Assembly: GCF_003052265.1 (NCBI RefSeq)
Contig: NZ_QANS01000007.1
Coordinates: forward strand, 124,001-188,000
Direction of reading: 5' to 3'
Source: Stenotrophobium rhamnosiphilum
Lineage (GTDB): Bacteria; Pseudomonadota; Gammaproteobacteria; Nevskiales; Nevskiaceae
Length of the DNA: 64,000 nt
In this document: piece by piece, positions 34,148-41,704 of the stretch
Numbering within the stretch: the first letter of the stretch is position 1
Layout of the letters: every line of letters starts with the position of its first letter
Notes under the pieces: model-generated
The model's input: only the letters and a program-made list of their open reading frames with translations
Told to the model about the DNA's origin: nothing
Databases searched by the model: none
Position numbers and translations under genes: made by a program

Positions 34148-34954
34148 ATGACCGACGCTCCACATCTGTTAACCGAAGAAAAAGGCGCGATCCTGATCGC
34201 GACACTCAACCGTCCTGAAAAACTCAACGCACTGAGCGGTGAGTTGATGGGCCTGTTCGAAAAAGCACTGCATCATTTCCGCGATACGCCAGAACTCAAG
34301 GTGATGTTGATTCGCGCTAATGGCCGATTCTTCTGCACTGGCGCTGATCTTCGTGGTGGTGATTCACGTCCGCAAACGACACCGACGGCTTCGAGCATCC
34401 GCGAGAACCATCGTCTGCGCTTACATGGCATGCATCGTATTTATGATGAGATGGAATCCATCGAAAAGCCCATCGTTGTTGCGCACCACGCAACCTGCAT
34501 GGGTGGTGGTTTGGAACTCTCGCTGTCCTGCGATTTCCGTCTCGCAGCCAAGAGCGCGCGTTACGCATTTCCTGAAGGCAAGTTTGGCGTGATCCCGGCG
34601 TCGAATGGCGTGAGTCGTTTGTCACGCATGATTGGCACGCATTGGACGCGTTATCTGATCATGGCCAACCTGCCAGTCGATGCAGACCGCGCGCTGATCA
34701 TGGGTCTGGTGCATGAAGTGTATCCAGACGAAACCTTCGCAGAGGACGCGATGAAATTCTGCGAGCACCTTGCTCAGCAGAATGGCGAACAGATGGGCGC
34801 AGCCAAGCTCGCCATCGAACTCGCGCATGACGTTGGACTCGCGCAGGCACGCAACGTAGAGCGTTTAACCAACAGTGCATTGATGCTCAATCCTGCGTAT
34901 CAGGAAGGCATTCGCAAATACGTCGAAGGCATCGGCGGTAAGAAAGACAAGTAG
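34148..34954 (+). CDS. Enoyl-CoA hydratase/isomerase family protein
   Basis: A 268-residue crotonase. Oxyanion-hole motifs are RFFCTGADLRGGD and CMGGGLELSLSCDFRLAA; PEGKFGVIPASNGVSRL follows, with a position occupied by Val/Ile where many hydratases have a catalytic Glu, so isomerase, hydrolase or lyase activity is possible. It starts 7 bp after the acyl-CoA dehydrogenase and would act on the enoyl-CoA formed there. Confidence 0.9.
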   Translation: MTDAPHLLTEEKGAILIATLNRPEKLNALSGELMGLFEKALHHFRDTPELKVMLIRANGRFFCTGADLRGGDSRPQTTPTASSIRENHRLRLHGMHRIYDEMESIEKPIVVAHHATCMGGGLELSLSCDFRLAAKSARYAFPEGKFGVIPASNGVSRLSRMIGTHWTRYLIMANLPVDADRALIMGLVHEVYPDETFAEDAMKFCEHLAQQNGEQMGAAKLAIELAHDVGLAQARNVERLTNSALMLNPAYQEGIRKYVEGIGGKKDK

Positions 34955-34977
34955 TTCAAAAAGATTTTGGAGTATTC

Positions 34978-36225
34978 ATGACGCAAGTAGCACTGACACC
35001 TGCAGTTCCTAAACCAGATCACGTCGTCGATTCGGTGGTCTACGACTTCGATATGTTTGGCGATCCAGGCCTGCTGGCTGATCCGCACGTGCGCATCATG
35101 GATTTAGTGAAGAACGCACCGTCGGTATTCTGGACGCCACGTAACGGTGGTCACTGGATGCTGACCAGCCACGCTGCAAACTTCAACGCCTCACGCGATA
35201 CCGAAACTTTCTCTAGCCAATTTATTCCGCCAGAAAAGCTCGCGATGTTGAAGGCGATGATGCCGCCGGGTTCGCCGCATATCCCGATTGCTGTGCCGAT
35301 CAATCTTGATCCGCCGGATCATGGCAAGTACCGCATGCCCTTGCAGCGTGTGTTCTCGCCTAAGGCGATTGAGATGCTGCGTGAAGACATCCGCACGCTG
35401 GCCCGCGAGCTGCTCAATAAGGTGAAAGCCGATGGCGGCTGCGAATTTGTTGCAGCAGTGGCAGAACCTCTGCCGGTGCAGGTTTTCCTGAAAATGCTCG
35501 GCTTGCCGTTGGAGCGTTCAGACGAATACCGCGAACTCGTGCGCGCCCATCTGGCCGATTCAAATCTTGATCCGCGCAAGATGATCATGAAGATGCAGCG
35601 CGTCGCTGCCAGCATGCGTGACACCATGCTCGAGCGTAAGGAAAATCCGCAGAACGATATTCTCAGCATGCTGTGGAAGATCGAAGTCGACGGCAAGCCG
35701 ACCACGCTTGAAGATATGGAGAACTACGGCGTGTTGTTGTTCATCGCCGGTCTCGATACCGTCATTAACGGCATGGGCCTGGGCGTGCGTCACCTCGCAC
35801 AGCATCCGGAACTACAAGCGCAGTTGCGCAATAATCCAGCCCTCGCCAGCGATGTGACGGAAGAGATGCTGCGCCGCTACACCTTCACCGTGCCGCCACG
35901 CATCATGGCCAAAGACGTTGACTTCATGGGCGTGCAGCTGAAGAAGGGCGACAAGGTCATGCTCTATCTGCCTGCTGCCGATCTCGATGCGAAGGAATAC
36001 AGCAATCCTGATCAGTTCAACCTGAAACGCGAAGGCACACCACACATCGCCTTCAACGCCGGCCCACATCGCTGCCTCGGCTCACATCTGGCACGTGTCG
36101 AACTGCAAGTGCTCTACGAAGAAATGGTGAAGATCATTCCAGAGTTCCGTCTTGATCCAGCAAAGCCAGCGGTGTTCCATGGTGGGCATGTGGTTGGTAT
36201 TCACAGTGTGAATCTGCTCTGGTAA
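34978..36225 (+). CDS. Cytochrome P450
   Basis: A 415-residue soluble bacterial P450. The heme-thiolate Cys is C366 in FNAGPHRCLGSHLARVEL; the I-helix carries FIAGLDTVINGMG with the Thr used for O2 activation; the ExxR motif is in EEMLRRYT, and NLDPPDHGKYRMPLQRVFSP is typical of the class. It hydroxylates a hydrophobic substrate using a ferredoxin and reductase that are not in this operon. It starts 23 bp after the hydratase with TTGGAG as Shine-Dalgarno, and is the last gene of the operon. Confidence 0.93.
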   Translation: MTQVALTPAVPKPDHVVDSVVYDFDMFGDPGLLADPHVRIMDLVKNAPSVFWTPRNGGHWMLTSHAANFNASRDTETFSSQFIPPEKLAMLKAMMPPGSPHIPIAVPINLDPPDHGKYRMPLQRVFSPKAIEMLREDIRTLARELLNKVKADGGCEFVAAVAEPLPVQVFLKMLGLPLERSDEYRELVRAHLADSNLDPRKMIMKMQRVAASMRDTMLERKENPQNDILSMLWKIEVDGKPTTLEDMENYGVLLFIAGLDTVINGMGLGVRHLAQHPELQAQLRNNPALASDVTEEMLRRYTFTVPPRIMAKDVDFMGVQLKKGDKVMLYLPAADLDAKEYSNPDQFNLKREGTPHIAFNAGPHRCLGSHLARVELQVLYEEMVKIIPEFRLDPAKPAVFHGGHVVGIHSVNLLW

Positions 36226-36230
36226 TTCGT

Positions 36231-36298
36231 TGCCCGGGTGAAACCCGGGACGCTCACTCTTTGAATTGGCCCAAAGCCCCGGGTTGCACCCGGGCTAC
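36231..36298. repeat. CCCGGG-type inverted repeat after the P450 gene
   Basis: GCCCGGGTGAAACCCGGG and CCCGGGTTGCACCCGGGCTAC arms. First of three different repeats that fill most of the 367-bp gap 36226-36592; no gene was found there. Confidence 0.87.
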
Positions 36299-36307
36299 AC
36301 TCAGTTT

Positions 36308-36440
36308 GTAGGCTGGGTTGAAGCGTACGAGGGCATGGATGCCCGAGGTAGAGCAACGCAGGAGCAGTTGCCGAGCGAAACCCAGCAACAACTCTAATCG
36401 GCAAGACGCTGGGTTTTGCTTCGCGGCAACCCAGCCTACG
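36308..36440. repeat. GTAGGCTGGGTT-type repeat with an inserted module
   Basis: The outer arms GTAGGCTGGGTTGAAGCG and CGCGGCAACCCAGCCTAC match the 22884 copy, but bases 36327-36375 between them are a 49-bp module (ACGAGGGCATGGATGCCC then ggtagagcaacgcaggagca) that also occurs, reversed, in the different repeat at 58213-58321. Confidence 0.85.
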
Positions 36441-36462
36441 AGCTGATCGCTCCTCGTTTGAT

Positions 36463-36546
36463 GTCATCCCGAACGCAGTGAGGGATCTTGCTTTGGCTCT
36501 AATTGATTAGAGTTACGGCAAGGTCCCTCACTGCGTTCGGGACGAC
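36463..36546. repeat. GTCATCCCGAAC-family inverted repeat
   Basis: Same family as 8826-8908, with GTCATCCCGAACGCAGTGAG and CTCACTGCGTTCGGGACGAC as arms. It lies just upstream of the IclR gene. Confidence 0.87.
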
Positions 36547-36592
36547 ACATCGCTGTTTCCCAAGTGCGTCCGGATGTTGAACAATACCCCGC

Positions 36593-37369
36593 ATGAACTC
36601 GCCGCAATCCGTTTCCCGCGTCATCCAGATTCTGGAAGCCTTGTGCGCCAGTGCAGAGCCCGTGAGCCTCGCGCAACTCAGCCGTGAACTTGAAGCCCCG
36701 AAGAGCAGCCTCGCTGCTCTGTTGCGTGGCCTGGCAGAAGAAGGTTTTGTCGTTTCCACCGAAAGCGTCTATCGCCTCGGGCCACGTGCCTTTGGTTTAG
36801 GCAGCGCCTTGCTCGAAGCGCGGCGCCGTTTTCAATCCTCCGATCTCGTTCGCGATGGCATGCGCCGACTAGCTGAGCGCTCAGATGAAACCGTACTGTG
36901 GGCCGTACGCGACGAAGGTGCAGAGACGCTCACCTATGTCGAAGTCATCGAAAGCCGCAACGCGATTCGCTTCACCGTTCCTGTTGGTGATCGTCGTCCG
37001 CTGTATTGCACCTCAGGTGGGCGCGTGTTGTTGGCTGCTGCGCCGGAGGCTGAGGCTAAGGCATATCTCAAGCGTTTGAAGCCGCAATCACTGACGGCTA
37101 GTACTGAAATTGATAAAGCCAAGCTGACTGCTGAAATCGAGAAAGCGAGAGAGCAGGGTATTTCGCAGACGGTTGATCAGGCAGCGGATGGGGCGGCTGG
37201 TACGGCTGCTGTGATTCGTGATTCGACCGGGGCTGTTATCGGTGCGTTGGTTGTTGCTGCGCCGAGTTCGCGTATTCAGAAGAAGCGTGCAGAGCTTGCA
37301 CGGCTTGTGCGCGAAGAGGCGGATGCTATTTCGGCTAGCTTGGGCTATCGAATGGCTAAACGTAGCTGA
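36593..37369 (+). CDS. IclR family transcriptional regulator
   Basis: A 258-residue regulator. The N-terminal winged helix-turn-helix is SVSRVIQILEALCASAEPVS then LAQLSRELEAPKSSLAALLR; the IclR effector domain has RLGPRAFGLGSALL, then CTSGGRVLLAAAPEAEAKAY and GTAAVIRDSTGAVIGALVVA. Such regulators control catabolic operons and bind small acids. It is next to the P450 operon but on the far side of three repeats; whether it controls that operon is unknown. Confidence 0.93.
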   Translation: MNSPQSVSRVIQILEALCASAEPVSLAQLSRELEAPKSSLAALLRGLAEEGFVVSTESVYRLGPRAFGLGSALLEARRRFQSSDLVRDGMRRLAERSDETVLWAVRDEGAETLTYVEVIESRNAIRFTVPVGDRRPLYCTSGGRVLLAAAPEAEAKAYLKRLKPQSLTASTEIDKAKLTAEIEKAREQGISQTVDQAADGAAGTAAVIRDSTGAVIGALVVAAPSSRIQKKRAELARLVREEADAISASLGYRMAKRS

Positions 37370-37373
37370 TGCC

Positions 37374-37721
37374 GTGAATAGATGGGGAATTCCATATTGG
37401 TTGGAGATGGAAGTTCGGGCCCGAGATAAGAATTGCGTCTATTGCGCTGTGTTAATGATTGAAAGAGCTCCGCGCGGTAGTTCTCGAAAGGCAGTTGCAA
37501 CTTGGGAGCACATCATCAATGACGCGCGAATCATCACCCGAGAGAACATCGCGCTTTGTTGTGCATCATGTAATTCAAGTAAGGGACAAAAGTTTCTGTC
37601 AGTTTGGATCGCTTCGGAAAAATGCATCAAACGTGGCGTTACTGAAGCTACTATTGCACCCATCATTCAACTAGCGCTTAAGGCCGAGATGGATTCTGTT
37701 CGGCTGGAGCGTATGCAGTAA
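37374..37721 (+). CDS. HNH endonuclease-like protein
   Basis: Starting at the GTG 37374, just after the IclR stop, the 115-residue product is MNRWGIPYWLEMEVRARDK and a zinc-ribbon HNH fold: C21 and C24 (CVYC), H46 in ATWEHIIND, and C63/C66 in ALCCASCNSSKG. The longer frame from 37218 would overlap the IclR gene by 150 bp and is unlikely. Lone HNH proteins may nick DNA or serve in restriction or repair. No partner methylase or mobile element is near. GTG start uncertain; ATG at 37407 is an alternative. Confidence 0.8.
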   Translation: MNRWGIPYWLEMEVRARDKNCVYCAVLMIERAPRGSSRKAVATWEHIINDARIITRENIALCCASCNSSKGQKFLSVWIASEKCIKRGVTEATIAPIIQLALKAEMDSVRLERMQ

Positions 37722-37743
37722 ATCAACGCATCAAAGTTCGTAT

Positions 37744-38619
37744 TTACTTGGGCAACAATCCCACAAACGCCGTCAACGCCGGACTTGCCCAGCTACTCTT
37801 AAGCTGCACCCGATAAAGCGGTCTCTGAATACTGAGCCCTTTAATCGGCACAACAGCCAAAGTCTTCGCAGCAACTTCCGTCTTAATCGCAAAAGCAGAG
37901 AGCACAGCAATGCCTGCGCCCGTTGCTACGGTTTGCTTTAGCGCTTCTGTACTCGCCAACGTCATCGACGGCCGCAGCGTGAGTTTCTTCGTCGCAAACG
38001 CACGCTCAGTCACTGCACGGGTACCTGAACCCACTTCGTGCATCAGAATCGGGTACTGCATCATCGTTGCCAACGGCACAGGCGAATGTTTGGTGATGGG
38101 ATGCTTAGGCGCTGCGATCAGCACGAGTTCGTCATTGGCGAAGACGTGATACTCCAGTAGGTCACTGCCGACGATACCTTCAGCAAATCCAATATCAATT
38201 TCACCAGCAATCAGCCGGTTTTCAATCGTGTTGCTGTTCTCCACTTGTAGCGACAATTCCACGCCTGGATATTGCTGGCGATAGTTCGCGAGGATGGCGG
38301 GGAGCAGGTAGCCGCCAATGGTGCGGCTGGCGCCGATGGTGATGCGGCCGCGGATGTGTTTTTGGAGGTCGCCGATGGCTTCTTCGGCCTCAGCTTCGAG
38401 GGCAAACAGGCGATTGGCGTAGCCTTGCAGCAGCTTCCCGGCCTCGGTGATGCGGACGCCTCGGGGCAGGCGGTCAAATAGCGTTACCCCCAGCGTTCGC
38501 TCGAATTCCCCCAGCTGCTTCGATACCGCCGACTGGCTGATATGCAGGCGCTGCGCCCCGCCGCTGATGCTTTTGCAGGAGGCAACTGCATGAAAGATAG
38601 ACAGATGATTGAGGTTCAT
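37744..38619 (-). CDS. LysR family transcriptional regulator
   Basis: A 291-residue LysR protein: helix-turn-helix LSIFHAVASCKSISGGAQRL then HISQSAVSKQLGEFERTLG; co-inducer domain with GASRTIGGYLLPAILANY and GEIDIGFAEG. It is divergent from the cysC-sat operon with a 127-bp shared promoter region holding a strong palindrome (38648-38666), the classic LysR arrangement. It probably controls sulfate activation and its own gene; similarity to CysL-like regulators is likely but not certain. Confidence 0.92.
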   Translation of the reverse strand: MNLNHLSIFHAVASCKSISGGAQRLHISQSAVSKQLGEFERTLGVTLFDRLPRGVRITEAGKLLQGYANRLFALEAEAEEAIGDLQKHIRGRITIGASRTIGGYLLPAILANYRQQYPGVELSLQVENSNTIENRLIAGEIDIGFAEGIVGSDLLEYHVFANDELVLIAAPKHPITKHSPVPLATMMQYPILMHEVGSGTRAVTERAFATKKLTLRPSMTLASTEALKQTVATGAGIAVLSAFAIKTEVAAKTLAVVPIKGLSIQRPLYRVQLKSSWASPALTAFVGLLPK

Positions 38620-38647
38620 CGGGCGTGTTGACCTTTGATATAACTTT

Positions 38648-38666
38648 TATATGCTTTAAGCATATA
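38648..38666. promoter_or_regulatory. Palindrome in the LysR/cysC divergent promoter region
   Basis: TATATGCT-TTA-AGCATATA is an exact 8-bp inverted repeat, fitting the T-N11-A box bound by LysR regulators (centre between ATA and TAT). It is 28 bp from the LysR start and 81 bp before cysC. Nearby AT-rich ATTTTGTATTTTTATTATAG could hold the cysC promoter. Confidence 0.65.
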
Positions 38667-38746
38667 CATTTTGTATTTTTATTATAGGTCGGTTTTCCAT
38701 AGAATCGCGTCCTTATTGTCCGCCGCACGACTAAACGAGCAGAAAC

Positions 38747-39364
38747 ATGACTGAACAGAAAGGCACAAATCTCACCTGGCACGAAGGCGAAGTCACACGC
38801 GCCCAGCGTGGGGAACTGTTGGGCCAGAAGGGCGCAACGATCTGGTTCACCGGCCTCTCCGGTTCGGGCAAGAGCACGGTCGCGGTTGCGCTGGAATCAG
38901 TGCTGCACGCGCAGGGCCGTCTGGTCTATCGCTTGGATGGCGACAACGTGCGCCTCGGCATCAACAAGAACCTCGGCTTCACCGCTGAAGATCGCACCGA
39001 GAACATCCGCCGCATTGGCGAAATCGCCAAGCTGTTCGTTGACACCGGTGTGATCGCGCTGTCCAGCTTCGTTTCGCCTTATCGCGCTGATCGTGATCTC
39101 GTCCGCAAACTGCATCAGGACGCTGGCATGGAGTTCATCGAGGTTTATCTCGATGTACCGCTCGCCGAAGCTGAAAAGCGTGACCCTAAAGGTCTGTACA
39201 AGAAGGCGCGCGCTGGCCTGATCAAGAATTTCACGGGCATCGATGATCCGTATGAAGCGCCTGAAGCCGCTGAGCTGGTTCTGCCTAGCCACGAGATGAC
39301 GCTGCAGCAGGAAGTCGAAGCGCTGCTCAATCTGTTGAAGGCTCGCGGCATCATCCCTGCATAA
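38747..39364 (+). CDS. cysC: Adenylylsulfate (APS) kinase
   Basis: A 205-residue kinase that phosphorylates APS to PAPS. The P-loop is GLSGSGKS (36-43); then VYRLDGDNVRLGINKNLGF and the conserved VSPYRADRDLVR, with IDDPYEAPEAAELVL at the end. Length is standard for a free CysC. It is the first gene of the cysC-sat-DHH operon. PAPS would serve sulfotransferases or PAPS reductase. Confidence 0.97.
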   Translation: MTEQKGTNLTWHEGEVTRAQRGELLGQKGATIWFTGLSGSGKSTVAVALESVLHAQGRLVYRLDGDNVRLGINKNLGFTAEDRTENIRRIGEIAKLFVDTGVIALSSFVSPYRADRDLVRKLHQDAGMEFIEVYLDVPLAEAEKRDPKGLYKKARAGLIKNFTGIDDPYEAPEAAELVLPSHEMTLQQEVEALLNLLKARGIIPA

Positions 39365-39372
39365 ATTGGTCT

Positions 39373-39398
39373 CCCTCTCCCCGCAAGCGGGGAGAGGG
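39373..39398. repeat. Single CCCTCTCCCC hairpin between cysC and sat
   Basis: CCCTCTCCCCGCAAGCGGGG then AGAGGG is one hairpin of the 19688 family, lying in the 69-bp gap between cysC and sat. Confidence 0.85.
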
Positions 39399-39433
39399 AA
39401 ATTTCAAAACAATTGTTTAAACCGAGAACACCC

Positions 39434-40630
39434 ATGATCAAGCCACACGGTTCCGACACGCTGAACCCACTTTATGTTGCTGACGATGCCAAGCGCGCTG
39501 CGCTGGCCAAAGAAGCTGAATCACTGCCTAGCTTGCTGCTGAACTCCGCAGCCGCTGCCAACGCCGTGATGCTCGGCGCTGGTTACTTCAATCCGCTGAA
39601 GGGCTATATGAACCTCGCCGACGCGCTGAGCGTTGCCAAGGATCTGAAGACCAGCGCTGGTTTGTTCTGGCCTGTGCCTATCGTCAACCTCACGAAGGAT
39701 GCGAGCGTTAAAGCGGGCCAGCGCATTGCATTGCGTGACCCTAACGTTGAAGGCAATCCAGTTCTCGCCGTGATGAACGTTGAAGCCGTTGAAGCGGTGA
39801 GTGACGAACAGCTGCAGTTCATGGCCAAGGAAATCTTTGGCAACCTCGACGAGAAGCACCCTGGCGTTAAGACCTTCCTCAGCCTCGGCAACACACTGTT
39901 GTCAGGCCCGATCGAGGTGTTGAGCTACAGCTACTTCCAGAGCGAATTCCCAGAAACCTTCCGCACCGCCGTGCAGATCCGCGAAGAAATTCAGGCGCGT
40001 GGCTGGAAGAAAGTTGTTGCCTTCCAGACGCGTAACCCAATGCACCGCGCGCACGAAGAACTCTGCCGCATGGCGCACGAGCGTCTCGGCACCGATGGCA
40101 TCGTCATTCACATGCTGCTCGGAAAATTGAAGGACGGCGATATTCCTGCTGACGTGCGCGACGCTTGCATCCGCACCATGGTCGACAACTACTTCCCGAA
40201 GAACACCGTGCTGATCAGCGGCTACGGCTTCGACATGATGTACGCCGGCCCGCGTGAAGCAGTGCTGCACGCTGTGTTCCGTCAGAACATGGGCGCGAGC
40301 TACCTCATTGTTGGTCGCGACCACGCTGGCGTGGGCGACTACTACGGTCCGTTCGATGCACAGACGATCTTCGAAACGCGCGTGCCGAAGGGCGCATTGC
40401 AGATCGAAATCTTTGGCGCCGACAACACCGCGTACAGCAAGAAGCTGGATCGCGTGGTGATGATGCGCGAAGCGCCGGATCACACGCCGGAAGATTTCAT
40501 CAATCTCTCAGGCACCAAGGTCCGCGCGATGTTGGGCGCAGGCATTGCACCGCCACCAGAATTCTCGCGTCCTGAAGTCGCAAAGGTTCTGATGAACTAT
40601 TACCAGATCGTTGACGCTGGTAAGGCATAA
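39434..40630 (+). CDS. sat: Sulfate adenylyltransferase (ATP sulfurylase)
   Basis: The start at 39434 (MIKPHGSDTLNPLYV) is preferred over a TTG at 39413. The single-chain Sat of 398 residues joins ATP and sulfate to APS. FQTRNPMHRAHEELCR (about 197-212) is the sulfate/ATP motif, GRDHAGVGDYYGPFDA the second HxGH-like signature, and MREAPDHTPEDFINLSGTKV the end. It is not the CysDN two-subunit form. It lies between cysC and the DHH gene in one operon. Confidence 0.97.
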   Translation: MIKPHGSDTLNPLYVADDAKRAALAKEAESLPSLLLNSAAAANAVMLGAGYFNPLKGYMNLADALSVAKDLKTSAGLFWPVPIVNLTKDASVKAGQRIALRDPNVEGNPVLAVMNVEAVEAVSDEQLQFMAKEIFGNLDEKHPGVKTFLSLGNTLLSGPIEVLSYSYFQSEFPETFRTAVQIREEIQARGWKKVVAFQTRNPMHRAHEELCRMAHERLGTDGIVIHMLLGKLKDGDIPADVRDACIRTMVDNYFPKNTVLISGYGFDMMYAGPREAVLHAVFRQNMGASYLIVGRDHAGVGDYYGPFDAQTIFETRVPKGALQIEIFGADNTAYSKKLDRVVMMREAPDHTPEDFINLSGTKVRAMLGAGIAPPPEFSRPEVAKVLMNYYQIVDAGKA

Positions 40631-40633
40631 GTA

Positions 40634-41602
40634 ATGGCCTTCATCGACGTCTTCAACGGCGACGCTGACGGCATTTGCGCCCTCACACAGCTGCACCTCG
40701 CAGAACCTCGCGAGGCGCAGTTGGTGACAGGCGTGAAGCGCGACATCGATCTGTTGGAGAAGGTTGATGCCAAGGCCGGTGACAAGATCACCGTGCTGGA
40801 TGTTTCACTCGACAAGAATCGCGATGCATTAGTGCGTGCACTCAATGCGGGTGCTGAAGTGTTGTACGTCGATCATCACTTCGCTGGAGAAATTCCCGCG
40901 AGTGACAAACTCACCACGCATATCAATGAAGCGCCTGATGTTTGCACCAGCTTGCTGGTGAATGGCCTGTTGAAGAATCGTTATCTGGCTTGGGCGGTTG
41001 TTGGTGCGTTTGGCGACAACCTCAAGAAGAGTGCAGATACGTTAGCCAAAGGTTTGTCGGTCAGCGAAGCGCAGCTGCGCCAGCTTGAAGACCTTGGCAC
41101 TTATCTCAACTACAACGGCTACGGCGAGAACGTTGAAGATTTGCACTTCGCACCAGACGCGCTGTTCCGTCTGGTGAGTCGCCACGCCAATCCTTTCGAC
41201 TTCATGACTGAAGCGCGTGAGCATTTTGAAAAGCTTGCGGACGGTTACAAGACGGATATGGGCAAGGCGGAATCGACGCCCGTGCAACCTGGCTCCACTG
41301 ATCATGCTGCATTGCTGATTCTTCCCGATGCGCCGTGGGCGCGTCGTGTCAGTGGTGTGTACAGCAATGATCTGGTGAACCTGCATCCGGATCGTGCACA
41401 TGCGGTGCTGACGGAAAAGGTTGGTGGTAGTTATCTGGTCAGCGTGCGTGCGCCACTCAATCGCAAGAAGGGTGCGGATGAGTTGTGCCGTAGTTTCGCT
41501 ACGGGTGGTGGTCGTGCGGCGGCGGCGGGGATTAATGATTTGCCGGCTGATCAGGTTGGTGAGTTTATGCGGCAGTTTCAGCAGAAGTATTCAATCAAAT
41601 AG
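40634..41602 (+). CDS. DHH-family phosphoesterase
   Basis: A 322-residue DHH/DHHA1 protein: motif I VFNGDADGICAL, motif II TVLDVSLDKNRD, the DHH signature VLYVDHHFAGE, and the DHHA1 end CRSFATGGGRAAAAGI. It starts 3 bp after sat. NrnA-type members of this family remove the 3'-phosphate from PAP as well as degrading nanoRNA, so in this operon it could recycle PAP left after sulfotransfer or PAPS reduction in place of CysQ. That is inference from position. Confidence 0.88.
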   Translation: MAFIDVFNGDADGICALTQLHLAEPREAQLVTGVKRDIDLLEKVDAKAGDKITVLDVSLDKNRDALVRALNAGAEVLYVDHHFAGEIPASDKLTTHINEAPDVCTSLLVNGLLKNRYLAWAVVGAFGDNLKKSADTLAKGLSVSEAQLRQLEDLGTYLNYNGYGENVEDLHFAPDALFRLVSRHANPFDFMTEAREHFEKLADGYKTDMGKAESTPVQPGSTDHAALLILPDAPWARRVSGVYSNDLVNLHPDRAHAVLTEKVGGSYLVSVRAPLNRKKGADELCRSFATGGGRAAAAGINDLPADQVGEFMRQFQQKYSIK

Positions 41603-41617
41603 CGGCAACGTAATACC

Positions 41618-41699
41618 GTAGGGTGGGTAGAGCGCAGCGAAACCCACCATTGTTCGTGCGGCCAAGACGGTGGGTTTCGCTACGCTCTCCCCACCCTAC
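41618..41699. repeat. GTAGGGTGGGTAGAGCGCAG paired inverted repeat
   Basis: Type copy of the GGTGGGT family: GTAGGGTGGGTAGAGCGCAG with CGAAACCCACC, and the complement GGTGGGTTTCGCTACGCTCT with ccccaccctac. It lies between the convergent DHH and CaiB genes. Confidence 0.88.
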
Positions 41700-41704
41700 A
41701 CAGT

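Noticed and set aside
37218-37721. 167-residue version of the HNH protein
   Set aside because: It would overlap the IclR gene by 150 bp; the extra N-terminus is an Arg-rich shadow of that gene.
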